A stretch of DNA of 64,000 bases from Turritopsis dohrnii (lineage: Eukaryota; Cnidaria; Hydrozoa; Anthoathecata; Oceaniidae), in the NCBI GenBank assembly GCA_027922465.2, contig BQMF02000665.1, positions 62,001-126,000 of the forward strand, in the 5' to 3' direction. Shown piece by piece: positions 23,398-35,080 of the stretch. How positions within the stretch are numbered: the first letter of the stretch is position 1; the number at the start of each line of letters is the position of its first letter. A program made the translations under genes and the position numbers. The notes below the pieces were generated by a model, which saw only the letters and a program-made list of their open reading frames with translations, had not been told where the DNA came from and searched no databases.

Positions 23398-25837
23398 CCC
23401 AGCAGACATTTCAACGTTGTATCAACGTTGTGTTGAAGTTGATGTCCAACGTTGAACAAACGTTGATTCACAGTTGAAAATGAAACAAAATCCGACGTCA
23501 GATTTTCAACGTTGAAACCACGTCAGATTACAACGTTATAACAACGTTGAAACAACGTCGAATAACGTTGTTTCAACGTTGATAATGTTAAAATCCAGAT
23601 TAAAATCGCTTCGTTTCACTTTATTGTCTGAACTGCTAGCCGAGTAGGTGATTCGTAATTTGATGTTGTTATTGGCACAGATTTTCCTCTTTAACAAAGT
23701 GGATAGCGGCTAACCCAAGGAACTATCCGACACACAAAAAAAACAATCTTATTGTCACGCTGAAATTCTTTTTTCTTATTATAAGAACATATTCACAATA
23801 ATACTTATTCCACATCATACAATAACTACTTAAATAAATAGATAAAAAATTACTCATCTTGTAAGTCGTCGTCGTCGATGTCATTTCCCACGTCGTCCCT
23901 TCATCATTTGCAGCCTTATCTGAGATGGATTCCCGTGTCTTTCGGCCTCCACCGTCCATGCGGTCTGGTAGAAGACGAACCTTTGCTTTGGTAACTTTCT
24001 TGAAAGTATCCATTACAGCGGCTAAAATAAAAGTACTTTTCAGTGATGCAGTCCAATTCATAATACGGTCATTCAGATCGATAATTTTTTACCTTCCCTT
24101 ATACCTTAAATCATTGAAAGTTAATGAATCTCACTTCTAATCGCATCATATAAATTAGTTTCTTCAAAAGATTCTTTTTGGACGTTTTTTCCCACTTTTT
24201 TTGAAATTGTTCGACCGGATCCCTGTCGAACAATTTAGAAAAAATAATTATAGTAGACGGTTTCTACTTGTGTTTGCTTTCGAACTAACTTCTGTATTGT
24301 TAATCTCTTATTGAATATGAAAACCAGCTAAGTAAGTTTAATTTTTTATGTGGAATTCTATGATCAAAATATTTGTAGCAGAAATTGTTCTCCTCTTAAA
24401 TTTTCGATCAAAACATTTCGATTAAAAGTGGCCGTGGAAATAGCGCTGTAGTTGTTGTGTTCTGCAAAAAAAACTACTCAGTTGTATAATAAGAAATATA
24501 TTCGCATTTGGGTCTCAAAAGTTGTAAGGAAAATCTTATAATTTGAACATGAACATCTTCAATCATAATAAGTACAAAAAAGTTCCTTTCTGGTATTAAA
24601 CTCAATTCTCTCCTGCTTAAGGACAAAATCTATCTGAATATCAGGTTGATGATAGTTATACCATTGTAATTATTAAATGATATATTTTTCTTATGGTTAT
24701 CAATGTACACACAATAATAAAATTTCACAACTATAGGGAAATAGTTGCATATTTTTGTGAATCCTGTTAAACATTTGATCTAAAATATACACAGTGATGC
24801 TTTCACGACAACTAAAACACAAAAATTACTGTGGTGAAATTTTCTTTATGTAAAAATTTCTCTACTTCAGGTCTATTCTTCTCAAACTTACAGTAATTTC
24901 AAGGTATATTTCCAGTTTTTATGATACTTTTTCATTTACATTGCAATATCTCTTGTTCTGAAAAACCTTCAAGTGTATAAGTATCTTAGTGCAAACAAAT
25001 TCAAATTTCAAACATTCTCTAAATGTCAAATGTTTTTAATCAGATACCACCAACAAAATATGCATAATTAATTAGGATTCATCGATATGAAAACATATAA
25101 TACTTTATGTTTTTGTTTTGTGTTTTCTTTTATAATGAAACAACAGCAACCTCTAAACACCAACAACGATAGCTCTCCTAGCATATTCAACATCAATTCT
25201 ATTAATTTGAAACAAAATTTACAAAAGATAGATACCTCATTCATGAGCCTTGCCGCTTGGTGAATCTTTCCTGCAGTGCGTGTGTGCAACATTTTTCTCG
25301 TTCAATTCAATTCAATTTCATTGGATTATTTCATAATTTGGCGGGAAAAAAAGTACATCAACAACCAAAAACAAAATGGAAAGGCTATAGAAAGTTAAGG
25401 GAAAGATGTACAAACGAAAAATGTGTCCTTTATAGAAATATAGACAATAAAAATATGCGGTGAAAACAGGGAATGGTTTTTTCAAGAAAAGATCAGTTTG
25501 CCTTGCCCACTTCTACTTATCTTATAGACACGAAATCTCTTCCCTCTCGAAAGTCTTTCGGGGAGTACAAAAACACAAGTCTTCGACAATGACTAATACG
25601 AACGTTGTTTGATCAACGTCAGAAAACCGACGTTACTTCAACGTTTGGAATTCCAACGTTACTTCGACGTTATTCTAATGTCATTTATCCAACGTTGGAA
25701 TTCCAACGTTACTTCAACGTTATGCTAATGTCGTTTATCCAACGTTGGAATTCCAACGTTACCACAACGTTGTTATAACGTTATCCAACGTTGCAACTTC
25801 CAACCAACGTTGATACAACGTTGAAATACCTGCTGGG
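23398..25837. mobile_element. DNA transposon with AACGTTG-rich termini (non-autonomous)
   Basis: The left end CCCAGCAGACATTTCAACGT and the reverse complement of the right end (CCCAGCAGGTATTTCAACGT) match for over 30 bp with about two differences. AT flanks both sides, consistent with a 2-bp AT target duplication. Each ~200-bp terminus holds about ten copies of AACGTTG or close variants in both orientations, probably binding sites for a transposase. The 2.44 kb size, AT duplication and dense terminal repeats are reminiscent of ISL2EU elements. No transposase is recognised, so this copy is likely non-autonomous. The family call is inference. Confidence 0.7.
23880..24050 (-). CDS. Possible exon inside the AACGTTG element
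   Basis: On the minus strand a good acceptor (TTTTATTTTAG, ending near 24023) opens onto a basic frame, 'AVMDTFKKVTKAKVRLLPDR', then 'MDGGGRKTRESISDKAANDE'. In the next frame the sequence ends in an acidic tail 'GNDIDDDDLQDE' before a stop near 23855. A possible first exon lies upstream at 25260-25290 ('MLHTRTAGKIHQAARLMNE', followed by GTATCT). This would be a small basic-then-acidic protein with one frameshift. It is not recognised and could be chance. Confidence 0.25.
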
Positions 25838-27279
25838 ATGTAGTTATATTGGTCAAAGGACGGCTGCGTGATGCATTATCCAAGCAAGGTACATACAAAA
25901 ATAATCTCTCATAAATTGACTTTAGGAAGGGGTAACTTCCTTCGCCGATTGAGGTTTTACTATTTTTTATTACAGTAAGATCCTAATTCAAAATTATCCG
26001 ACTATTTTATATCATGTGCTTTGAACAGATGAATCAGCGAATAGAATAAAAGGCAACCCAACTTGTGCATGTAGCGACTTGGGTCTGTCACTTGTCTTAT
26101 TTATCCGGTTTGTTGGTCAGAGCAGCATAAAACAATATTGCAGAGAGCTAACATAACAGTTGGCTATGCCAGGCTTCTACTGATTTACGTAGTTAATAAA
26201 CTACAAATCTCTGAGGGCTTATTGATCAAATAAGCAAAACAATACAAAGCATTTTTCATTGCTGTCACAAAGTATTAAAATGACCTACTTGATAATAATT
26301 TCTACGTTTTCGTTATTTTCTCGTTCATCATCCAAGTTTTCTTCTTCATTAGAAGAAAATGAAACCATAAATTTTAATAGTTTTTAGTTGCTAGTCAGGA
26401 TTGTCATTACTTGTAATTTGTTTTAGTTATTCGGATTCACCCTTTTGAAAATCCCTTTCACGAGTTACATAATCATCTTCACTTCCGATATGAGATGTTT
26501 CTGATTCTATCATTCGATGTTTGATGTTTCTGATTTTATCATTCTGTATTGATAGAAATATCTTATTTCAACAGAGCTCGGTACATCTTTAGGTCTTTTC
26601 TTTGTTGTGTCTCTTTCAAAGTTTTGTGAATGTACTCTACAGTTTTGGCACTAGTTGGACGTGGATATATCCTGCTTTATTGTAAGAATAGAGATAAGTA
26701 CAAACGTTGCTGAACTGGTACCCATTTACGTGATTTCTTCATTTCCAGCCTATTTGTTGAGTAGAGATCAGGAAATGCATCTAGGAGATTTCATGGAAGA
26801 GATTTCTAGGGATTTGGAATGTTATGTGGGGTGTGTACAAGGCCTAATTTGAGGTTACTAGTAATTTACCTGTTTGAAATTGGCGTGTTATGCACGTTTT
26901 ATGTTCCATTATGTTTTATGCGACGCAGATATAGCATTACAAAACACTTCTTGCAAGTTTTCTTGTTGTTTTAATCCTTAGGTTTTCTAATCCAGGGTTT
27001 TATCAAACTGGTGAGCTTGGAAACGGTCTTCCACTCTTTTCACTGTGTTATATGAACCTGATTTTAAGCTTCGGTGCTATTTTCATCTTTTTCCATGAAT
27101 ACGCAACACGAAAATGTTGCAGTTTGATTGCAACAAAATATCCAGGTGGTCCCATTCGTTGAACGAGATCCATTTGAACAACAAATTTTGCAACAACTTT
27201 TTTGATTTAAAGATGACCTTGAAAAGGAAACAAGCTCTCTGTGTTACTTTACTTAAGCTTGATGGGTAAGAAGAATTTG
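25838..27279. other. No recognised gene
   Basis: AT-rich sequence with short frames only. A 65-codon frame at 26655-26852 has no recognisable features. Confidence 0.4.
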
Positions 27280-27965
27280 AAAGGAAAGAACGAGCGAAAC
27301 GGAGCATATGGGTAAAGTTATGGATCGAAAAAAGGCCTGAACAGACAGGGGAGTCTTACATCAGGATGAATCGAATGCACATTGACTATCTATTAGAGCG
27401 GTTATATCCTTGCTTCATAAATAATGACACTATCTCCAGGAAAAGTATCAAACCTGGTTGGCAGTGTTGTGTGTTTCTACAATGTATTACAAGTGAGGAA
27501 ACTTTCTGTGCACTGGAATGTCAATTCAGAGTTAGCTAGCGATCAATAGCAAGAATCGTAGAAAAGGTTGCAGAGGCTGTCATTGAAGAAATGCAAAGCT
27601 GGAAATTCCATATTTCCATCGATAGAATTTTCCTAACATGATTGGGGTTATTGACGGAAAGCATATCATGTTAGAGCAATCACTCTGTGATTGTGTGCAT
27701 CGCAAATACAAGAGCAGTGACATTATTATGTCGAAGTTGGAGGTGTTTTGGCACAAAGTCCGTTAAGACTTGCACTGGAAGATAGCAAACATACCAAAGC
27801 CAACACCTTTGTCAGAAGGCTGAGATGACATCCGATATGTTTCAGTCGGAGATGACGCTTGCCCGTTATACAAATATATTATTAAGCCATATCCACAGAA
27901 AAATCTTTGTTCTGACTAGGGAGTGTTTAACTACCGTTTGTTCCGAGAGTTTGTTACCGTTTGTT
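27280..27965 (+). pseudogene. PIF/Harbinger-type transposase remnant
   Basis: Translating across frames gives 'KRPEQTGESYIRMNRMHIDY', 'LLERLYPCF', 'ITSEETFCALECQFRVS', a stop, 'RSIARIVEKVAEAVIEEM', 'GVIDGKHI' and finally 'RYVSVGDDACPLYKYIIKPY' and 'GVFNYRLFREFV'. The order (LxxxG-type helix, S..RIV..V..A, GxIDGKH with the first catalytic Asp, GDxxFPL with the second Asp, and FNYRLSR) is that of the DDE domain of PIF/Harbinger and HARBI1-like nucleases. Several stops and frameshifts, and loss of the part between the two Asp motifs, show it is dead. It directly abuts the Penelope-like copy. Confidence 0.75.
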
Positions 27966-27989
27966 ACCGTGGGAGGTGTCTGTCACTTT

Positions 27990-29275
27990 CACAGGTTGTT
28001 GTATGAACAAAATGGAGAAAAAGAGCGTTTTTCCAAGGCAGCCAAAATTCTACAAAAGCTTTATCGATGACACATATACACGCAGATAGAAAGGAGTATC
28101 TGATGAACTTTTTTCATAGCTCTAACTAATTACCATCCACACTTAAAATTTACCATTGAAGAAAACCCAGACATGTTCCTTGATACAGTGACAACACGCA
28201 ATAAAGAAGGTACCCTCATTTTCAAAGTTCACAACAAAGAAACTAAGTTACCGTTTCATTGGTCGTCACAAGTCCCGTTACAATACAAAGGGGATTTGGT
28301 ACGTGCGAAACGTATCAGTAGTTCATTTCCAGAAGAACTTAAACGCATCCATCCCAACCGACCAGATTCGTCGAAGCACAAATTAAATCCTTCGTACAAT
28401 CACCTACAGAGGATAAACCATCATTCCAAACATGTGTTCATCAAAGATTCATATTGTCCAAAAAAATGATTCCGTAATGAGGAAAGTGGTTAACAACATT
28501 GAAACGCTCGCGGAAGGCAAAGTCAATGTCGTCTATATCTGGAAAACTTCCAAATTTAGAACTCATTTTCCTCTCAAGGACAGAGTTGAGCATAAAAGCA
28601 ATGTGATCTACAAGCAAGCAATGTAAGCTATATTGGAGAGACGAAACGAAATGTAATAATTAGATGGGCGGAGCATAATTCTGACAGCAAAAAATCGGAG
28701 CCAACGAAACACCTTGTGGAAAACCCAACGCACGAGTTCACATGGTCAATTGTCGCCAAAGCAAGCAATAATACTAGAAGAAGAAAATTTCTTGAGGCAT
28801 TTTATATCAGAACTCAAAACCAGACTATTAATGATCAAAAGGACATGAAAAGCCTTCTATTATTTAGAAATAGCATAACCTAGACCAATTTACCAATTTT
28901 CGATACAATTATATTCGCCTATGTTCTATTCATCCATAATATTCTCTTAATCGTCCTTCTTTGTTCCATTACATTCCATTTTGCACATTTTATGTTTTGT
29001 CTCTTTGGACGTGTAATTATGCAAATAAAACCAATTATTTTCTATAGCTACTCTTGTACAAATGTTTTTAGCTTGAAAAGTATTTATTTTATCAGGAGGT
29101 CATCCAGAAGAGCACAGGCCCTTGATTGGGTTTGTGTCACTCATGAGAGTGTCAAATACTTCGGGGCCTCCAACCTAAACCGTGACCCCTCCTGAAAAGC
29201 AGATGCAGTAGCAACTGAGTGAGGCTAGCCACGTAAAACAATACCAAATAAAATAAATAAATAAATAAATAAACT
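27990..29275 (+). mobile_element. Penelope-like element with GIY-YIG endonuclease, truncated
   Basis: The piece covers the end of the reverse transcriptase, the linker, the GIY-YIG nuclease and a 3' UTR that ends in AAATAAATAAATAAATAAAT near 29251-29274. It is 5'-truncated at the edge of the Harbinger remnant. GIY-YIG-bearing Penelope elements are known from many animals. Confidence 0.75.
28018..28883 (+). pseudogene. Penelope RT and GIY-YIG endonuclease remnant
   Basis: The RT catalytic block reads 'FYKSFIDDTYT' (DD near 28064-28069). It is followed, after stops, by 'NYHPHLKFTIEENPDMFLDT' and 'KLPFHWSSQVPLQYK'/'RAKRISSSFPEELKRI', the signature stretch of Penelope RTs (LTxExNxxxFLD and PxHWSSxxPxxYKRN). 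The nuclease begins near 28595 with 'NVIYK' and 'SYIGETKRNVIIRWAEHN', includes 'SEPTKHLVENPTHEFTW', and ends 'RRRKFLEAFYIRTQ' and 'TINDQ', which is the GIY-YIG order with a conserved Arg and Glu. At least three frameshifts or stops are visible. Confidence 0.8.
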
Positions 29276-29379
29276 TGACATTGTAACAAGTTTACCAAAA
29301 GCTTCGTGAAAATTAAAATTTTTACAGATGTGCTTTTAATAATATGAATTGTTTGTTGGCTGATCAACTAAAATGAAAT

Positions 29380-30240
29380 ATATATTGTACAGTGAATGTT
29401 AAAAATATGAGAAATTTCTTTGAAAATTCTTTGAAAAAGGAAAGAATTACAGAAAAGCAGAATCTCCTAAAAAATGACTAAAAAGGCACTCCAAACACAA
29501 AAGAAAAGATGTAAGGGAACTGATTCGTAGCTACAATAAGGACACTAAAAAACTAAAATGGTAAGGCAAAGCCACACATGAGACATATAGCGGCTGATAA
29601 CATAAGATTGAGTAAGTTACTAAAAAAGAGAAAACCATTAGGCACTAAGCATGGCCATTTAAGAATAGGATCAAGGAAAAGTATTAAGTGAAAAAGAGCT
29701 TGATACTTTTTTTAAATTCCTTGAAATTTTCAATTTTCCTTATTTCCAGTGCAAGGCTATTATATATGTCTTTGCACCAGTAAAGTAAATAGGTAGTTTT
29801 ACATATTCCGTTTTCACCTTCCGTTGTTTCAAAGACACTTGCTTATTTCTCGCATGGAATCTGTGTTTCAAGATTGAAAAGTAAATTTCGAAGTGTTCAC
29901 TTCGGACATTGTCCATGCTCTTTCGCAAAAACACGCACAATTATCGTTTTGCCATATCTTCTTGGCATGTCAAATTGATGTCGATGCTTGGAGAGTTATT
30001 TTTGATAATGCTCAAAGCACGGTGCACAAATGATTAAAGACATCTTTTGCTTTTAGGATGTTACAATACGTTATAATTGGTACAATCATGTTGACGTAGT
30101 TTTTTAAAAGTCTTAATCTTCCCGCGTTTTTGTAAACATTTTCAAAATGCGAATTAAGATTCAATGTGGAGCCGATGTGGATTCCAAGGTGCTTGTATTG
30201 ATGGAATGTATAATTATTCTTATTGCGTTCCTGTACATAC
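29380..30240 (-). pseudogene. Antisense LINE reverse-transcriptase C-terminus and 3' UTR
   Basis: On the minus strand the sequence reads 'YKHLGIHIGSTLNLNSHFEN', 'VYKNAGRLRLLKNYVNMIVP', 'IITYCNIL', and after frame changes 'RKSMDNVRSEHFEIYFSILK', then 'LKQRKVKTEYVKLPIYFTGA'. This matches the end of CR1/L2-like RTs (compare 'YCYFGNTIDPTLNLSENF' in the LINE at 2.1 kb). A 3' UTR runs to about 29380. The copy is 5'-truncated and has stops. The AAAT tail at 29251-29274 points the other way and belongs to the Penelope element. Confidence 0.75.
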
Positions 30241-30770
30241 GGACTTCATCAATAAGATCACGGTCAGTCTTTAAAAGAAAGGTTAATATAAGGCAAAGAC
30301 AAGGCCGACAATCAAAACTTTATAGTCAGTCACTGAAAACCAACATAAAACATCAGAACATTAGGGAGATTCGTAAACGCGACGAGCCTGTTACACGAAA
30401 AAAATCAATTACTTCTGAGAAATTTTTTTAAACTGTTCTACTAAAACGGTACTTCAGAGATTTAAAGCTTTTTGTTGTATCAAAAAAAACGTCATTACTT
30501 TGCACGCTTATTTCAAGTACCGTAAACGCTCTAATAAGCGCCCACTCTCTAATAAGCGCCCCTCTCTAATAAGCGCCCACCTTAAAATCCAAAAAATTGA
30601 ATAAGCGTCCACTCTCTAATAAGCGCCCCCTACGTGGCAGGAGGCGTTTATTAGAAATCTTTTACTATACAGGGGGCGCTTATTAGAATTTATATCTATA
30701 CGCAACCAAGAAGCGGGTAAAAAAATAAAAGCGTTTAAAAGCTGATTTAATAACTGTATTCAAAATCATA

Positions 30771-31243
30771 TTAAGTAAAGTTCAAAAAAGAAGGAAATTT
30801 CCTATGATAAACTTTTTCTTGATGAAATAGCTCTAAGGTAACAAATTTCTTCTTTCTTTTTGACATTTCTTCATCCAGTACGGCTGCCGTCCGTTTACAG
30901 TTTGTAAAACATTCGAATTTTGCTGGTACAACAAGCCCTACTTCACGTTTCCGTTTGCCTATCACGGTTACTTTGATAAAATTTTCCTTGCTGTTGTTAA
31001 GAAAATGATAAAGAAGGCTAGAAAGTTCAATTGGTACGTGTCCAACCAGCTCTTTCTCTTTATTTTCGGTAGTTTTTTTTCTTCTTGAAGGTACGGGTTC
31101 CATGTAGTTTTATACACGTGATGTCCTCTTATAAGACTTCTAAATTTGATTCTGTGCATGACTCTAAACTTATCCACTTGTTGAATTCGAGCCATCTTAT
31201 GTTTCTTGAATATGATTTTGAAAAGTGTTATTAGATTCACCAA
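30771..31243 (-). pseudogene. HIRAN-like domain protein in element P1 (frameshifted)
   Basis: The first frame starts at 31243 (or the second Met near 31195) and reads 'FRSLIRGHHVYKTTWNPYLQ'. The next frame continues 'KEKELVGHVPIELSSLLYHF' and 'KVTVIGKRKREVGLVVPAKF'. An F-R-S-x-I-x-G-x-x-x-Y start followed by a 'VGHVP.EL' centre is the order of HIRAN domains (DNA-end-binding fold of HIP116/Rad5/HLTF). The usual middle (R-E-x-x-N-x-x-D-x-x-A) is missing, and a frameshift lies near 31100, so this copy is degraded. It is transcribed away from the transposase, with about 100-150 bp between start codons. HIRAN is my inference from motif order; the peptide also resembles uncharacterised cnidarian repeat proteins I recall only in general. 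Confidence 0.5.
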
Positions 31244-31347
31244 ATGACACTAGAATATTCGAATTCACTTACATTCGAATAACGTGATTCGAAACAGGCA
31301 ATGGAATTTGTATCAAATGTTTGCAAACGATTTTTGTGTACTGCATA

Positions 31348-32983
31348 ATGGAGGACGAAAACCGAGCAACTTCCCACAATGGAGGAAAAATAAAAGCATA
31401 CACAATGAACTTTAAGAAGCAGGTTATCAAATACGCCCAAGAGACTTCGATAAAAAAAAGTGCTGAAAAATTCAAAGTTGATCGTAAAAGAGTACGAGAG
31501 TGGTTGTCCAAGAAAGATAAAATATGTGCAACAAATTTAAATCGTAAGCGTGTCGATGGTGGGGGCCGTAAAATACGAAGTGCAGAATTGGAAGAAGAAA
31601 TCTTGAGGTGCATATTTGAGCGCAGAGCAAAAATGCTGCGGGTGTCTCGTAAGCTAATCATGATAAAAGCGAAAGCTATTCACGATGAAACAAATGAAGA
31701 AAACACAGCTTTGAGGGATGCGTTTGTTGCAAGTGAAGGATGGTTACAAAAATTTATGAAAAGGAACAACCTTTCTAATAGGTGAGTTTTTAATGATGAT
31801 CTTTTTCATTTCATAAATTACGTTCATTGAAATTCGAAAAAAAATCAAAATTATTTGGGTCTACGGGCTCTTCTACGGCTGCTTTCTGGTTACATAGCGG
31901 TGCTGCTATAAAGAAAAAACACCCTTTAGAACGAGGGTGAATACCCTGACTAAAATATTATTACATTACTCAATATCACTTTCATTGTTTTGTCTTCTCC
32001 ACAAGCGCAAGACATCAACAGCACAAAAGGACCCTGCTCAATTAATCAATAAGCTTGTAGCGTGTATAATGCATGTAAGAAGATTGACTCGATCACAAGA
32101 ATTCAATGCTGATGGTATTTTAGCAATGGACGAAACTCCTGTCTGGGCCGACATGGTTGGAAATACGACAGTTAATCGGAAAGGTTCAAAGGATGTTGTT
32201 CTCAAGTCTACTGGCAATGAGAAAGTCCGTGTCAGTGTCTGTTTAACAGCTAAGGCAGATGTCACAAAACTTAAACCTTTTATCGTGTTTGCAGGAGCAA
32301 AGCGCGAATCCCGTAACCTCCACATTGAATTCAAATCTAAGTGTGTAGTAAGATCATCGGCAAATGGTTGGATGAATGAGGATCTAACACTCGATTGGTG
32401 TAACAAAGTTGTGGGAGCATTTTCGTTTGGCAAGCGTCTATTAGCTTGGGATACGTTTGAGGCACACATGACTGAGTCAGTGAAGAAAAGGCTTAAAGAA
32501 ATCAAAGTTGACAGTGAATTGATTCCGGGTGGTTGCACCAAATACATCCAAGCTCCAGATGTCTATTGGAATAAGCCATTTAAAAACTTCATCACAGAGT
32601 TTTACGACGAATGGCTCGCAAATGGGGTTCATCAATTTACCGAATCCGGAAATGTGAAATCTGCTGCAAGAAAGCTGGTAGTTACATGGATCATAGACGC
32701 CTGGCAAAAAATCACAAAGGAACAGATCATTGCTTCTTTTAAAGGCTGTGCTCTCAACATCAAAACAGACGGAAGTGAGGATGGATTGATTCATTGCCTT
32801 AAAGAAAACCAACCCTGCTTCATTGGGAGAGATACGTTGAAGAATCAAACAAGCCTGTTATTCAATGACGAGCTTCACGATGACCCATTCTCACCAACCG
32901 ATTCCGACGTTGAAGAAGCCAATGTCGACTTCAACCTGCTTGACGATGACTTGGATGAAGATGATTTTGTAACGATTGATTAA
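31348..32983 (+). CDS. pogo/Jerky-like transposase (element P1), two exons
   Basis: The first exon (Met at 31348 or 31321, to the GTGAGT donor at 31781) encodes a helix-turn-helix: 'KIKAYTMNFKKQVIKYAQET', then 'SIKKSAEKFKVDRKRVREWL', followed by a second HTH of the CENP-B type ('WLQKFMKRNNLSNR'). The second exon starts near 31929-31998 and holds the DDE_1 domain: 'ILAMDETPVWADM' (Asp 1), 'LLAWDTFEAHMT' (Asp 2) and 'IQAPDVYWNKPFKNF' (Asp 3). An acidic tail ends in 'DDDLDEDDFVTID'. Cut-and-paste transposition at TA is the expected activity. The favoured acceptor by homology (CCACAAG, before 'RKTSTAQKD') is one base out of phase, so either the acceptor at 31928 is used or the copy has a 1-bp indel. 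All three Asp residues are present. Confidence 0.85.
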
Positions 32984-33141
32984 CGAACTTTTATGCGAAA
33001 CAAAAATATTCTAGAACATCAAACGTGTAGTTTTCAAATAAGCGCCCCCTCTCTAATAAGCGCCCCTCTCTAATAAGCGCCCACCCTAATATCTCAAAAA
33101 TTAAATAAGCGCCCAGGGCGCTTATTAGAGCGTTTACGGTA

Positions 33142-34755
33142 ATGATGTGAAGTTTCTAATGACCTTGTAGGGAAAAATTCACGAACAACTCTACGAAGTT
33201 GTATACAATTCCCCACTAATCTATAGAAAAATAGTTTCGTGTAAACGAAACATGATTTTTCCGAATCCCGCTAGTATATTACAGTACTTTATTGTTAGAA
33301 ATTTTTCTCGGGAAGAGAATTGCATAGTTTGAAGTGTTTTCAAAACATCTTCAAATATTAAAATTTATCAAGGCTTTTTTCCATATTGCAAGAAAAAGTC
33401 CACAAATTGCTTTTTGAAGTATCCGTAAAATTTAATAATTTTTACAAAAAAGTAACAAATCAATATATAAGATTTGCGGAGTGGGTGCGTGAAATCACCC
33501 GTTCGCCAGCGAAAATTAAGAATGCGTCTTTTTGGGAACTGGTAATGAAATTCTGTATACAAAATAGCTTTTTAAAATCTATCCAGAAGTATGGAGCACA
33601 TGTATGTGTTCAGAGAATATTAATTTCGTTTGTGAAAGCCTATCATTATTGCCTGATGAAATCGAAAGTGTTGTATTATTTAGGAGATAATTGTCTTAAG
33701 GAGATTCCGGGAACTATGATTTGTGATATGGAGCCATGAATTCTAAGTGATGGGGTTAACAAGAAAGAAGCAAACAGTTATGAATGTTGAATAATTCTAA
33801 CATTAATTCACATCTCATATATTTTACAAATTCTTTACTTAATCCACACTATCGTTAGTAATGCAGAAGCATCCTGGATAAAAAACCTCTGTGTTAGAGG
33901 GAAAAACCGTGGTGCCTATGCAGTACAAATGGAGCGTGTTTCTGAAAAGGGAAAAGCCAAATAAGGGTACGGCAAGAATATTTTTGCTTTCCTTGTCTTT
34001 ATTCAAAACGTTTGCTGGAACTTTGTACACCACAGATAAGAAACGCTGTTTTTCATTCGTGCCATTCGTAATGAACTGAACGTATTCTTGCCACAATCTA
34101 CTGTTAAAAAGACAACGGCTGCACGTTTTAAAGTAGCAGCCAAAACGATCAAATTGAAACAAGTCCGTGGTATGACACACTATCAGAGTCCATATCATCT
34201 GAAAATCATTACGCCAAACAGCAACATCCACGGAACGGATAAGGCCTTCCGACACTAATCCAACAGTTTCCGATCAGTTTAATTCAATACAAGTATTTTC
34301 ACTAGTCTGTTTTATTTCACATCACACGTTGATCCAGATTTTTTGGTTGTTAAGTGGAAGAACACTCAACAAGTGATATACGTGCTAAGAATGAATAATT
34401 TGAACTTGTGTAGTAGCGAATGTAACATTTTTCGTCTGCATTCAGTAACATCCTGGATTAGAATTTTATTATTCTCAACATCCATGAACTTGTGATTGAT
34501 AGTTCAGTGCGGAAGCTATATTCAATGCCGATTTGGTTTCAATAGAATTTAGAGTTTCTCAAGCCAGGTTCCCCTTACAATATATCATTTATTATATAGT
34601 ATTCATAATTTTTTAACTTTCTAATATATACAGTTTTTCAATGTACGTAATTAAAATTAGTTAAATAGACCTACCCTATATGAAAATTTCCCCGAGACTC
34701 CCTCCCTACTCTCAGGTGCCTAATAAACGGTAGAGTTTGGAAAATTCACAAATTT
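33142..34755. other. Intergenic region with two unassigned frames
   Basis: The stretch right of element P1 contains a plus frame (33386-33739, TTG start, 117 codons) with no recognised domain, the minus-strand frame at 33839-34255 (separate entry), and AT-rich spacer from 34256. Confidence 0.35.
33839..34255 (-). CDS. Possible terminal exon of an unknown protein
   Basis: A 138-codon minus-strand frame ends at a TAA near 33839 and opens at a possible acceptor (GTTGGATTAG, ending at about 34256) rather than an ATG. The peptide has normal amino-acid composition, with 'WQEYVQFITNGTNEKQRFLS', 'VVYKVPANVLNKDKESKNIL' and seven or eight cysteines, some spaced CxxC ('CSRC'). The Asn-Gly-Thr site and cysteines would suit an extracellular protein. 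I do not recognise the family, and no upstream exon could be linked. It may be chance. Confidence 0.3.
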   Translation of the reverse strand: MSEGLIRSVDVAVWRNDFQMIWTLIVCHTTDLFQFDRFGCYFKTCSRCLFNSRLWQEYVQFITNGTNEKQRFLSVVYKVPANVLNKDKESKNILAVPLFGFSLFRNTLHLYCIGTTVFPSNTEVFYPGCFCITNDSVD

Positions 34756-35080
34756 CTTATAAACATGGTGGTGGGGGGGGGGTCAAAATAAACAGGGGGT
34801 TGGATTGTGTGGTTCGAAACAAATTCACATAATAGAAGTAAACAAAGAATAGAACGTACGAAAATATACAAATCCAACCAACATAATTCCAGCTAGGAAC
34901 TTGTTTTGTAGGGATCGAATTACTTTTAATAAACGGGGACAAGACGTTAATTAGGCACCTGAAAGTACGCACCTTACCCCACTTCTCACCCATCAAAACC
35001 TCCTACACACACAAACCACCCCGCCCTTCTCACTCGCCTCACTTACTCTGACACTCTCTACTCCTTTTTCGTCCACCCAA
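34756..35080. other. Spacer with a G9 run
   Basis: Holds an uninterrupted run of G with adjacent GTGGT at about 34768-34781, and otherwise AT-rich sequence. No gene is seen. CCTAATAAACGG just upstream is reminiscent of the subterminal motif of element P1 but has no inverted partner. Confidence 0.35.

Larger units (their letters stand above)
30520..33139 (+). mobile_element. pogo/Jerky-like DDE transposon (element P1)
   Basis: Terminal inverted repeats of at least 24 bp are identical: CCGTAAACGCTCTAATAAGC plus GCCC on the left and its exact complement on the right. TA lies on both sides (30518-30519 and 33140-33141). Inside each terminus the motif CTCTAATAAGCGCCCC is repeated (about four copies left, two or three right). 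The 2620-bp element encodes a two-exon transposase on the plus strand and, divergently, a broken HIRAN-like frame on the minus strand. TA duplication and DDD transposase place it in the Tc1/mariner-pogo superfamily. Confidence 0.92.

Noticed and set aside
23398..25837. CRISPR-like array suggested by regularly recurring AACGTTG
   Set aside because: Repeats are 7-8 bp, occur in both orientations with irregular spacing, and lie in the terminal inverted repeats of a eukaryotic transposon.
32038..32848. Minus-strand frames of 169 and 123 codons in element P1
   Set aside because: They are antisense to the DDE domain of the transposase and show no domain of their own.
33386..33739. 117-codon plus-strand frame
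   Set aside because: It has only a TTG start, no recognisable domain and no splice signals; left unassigned.
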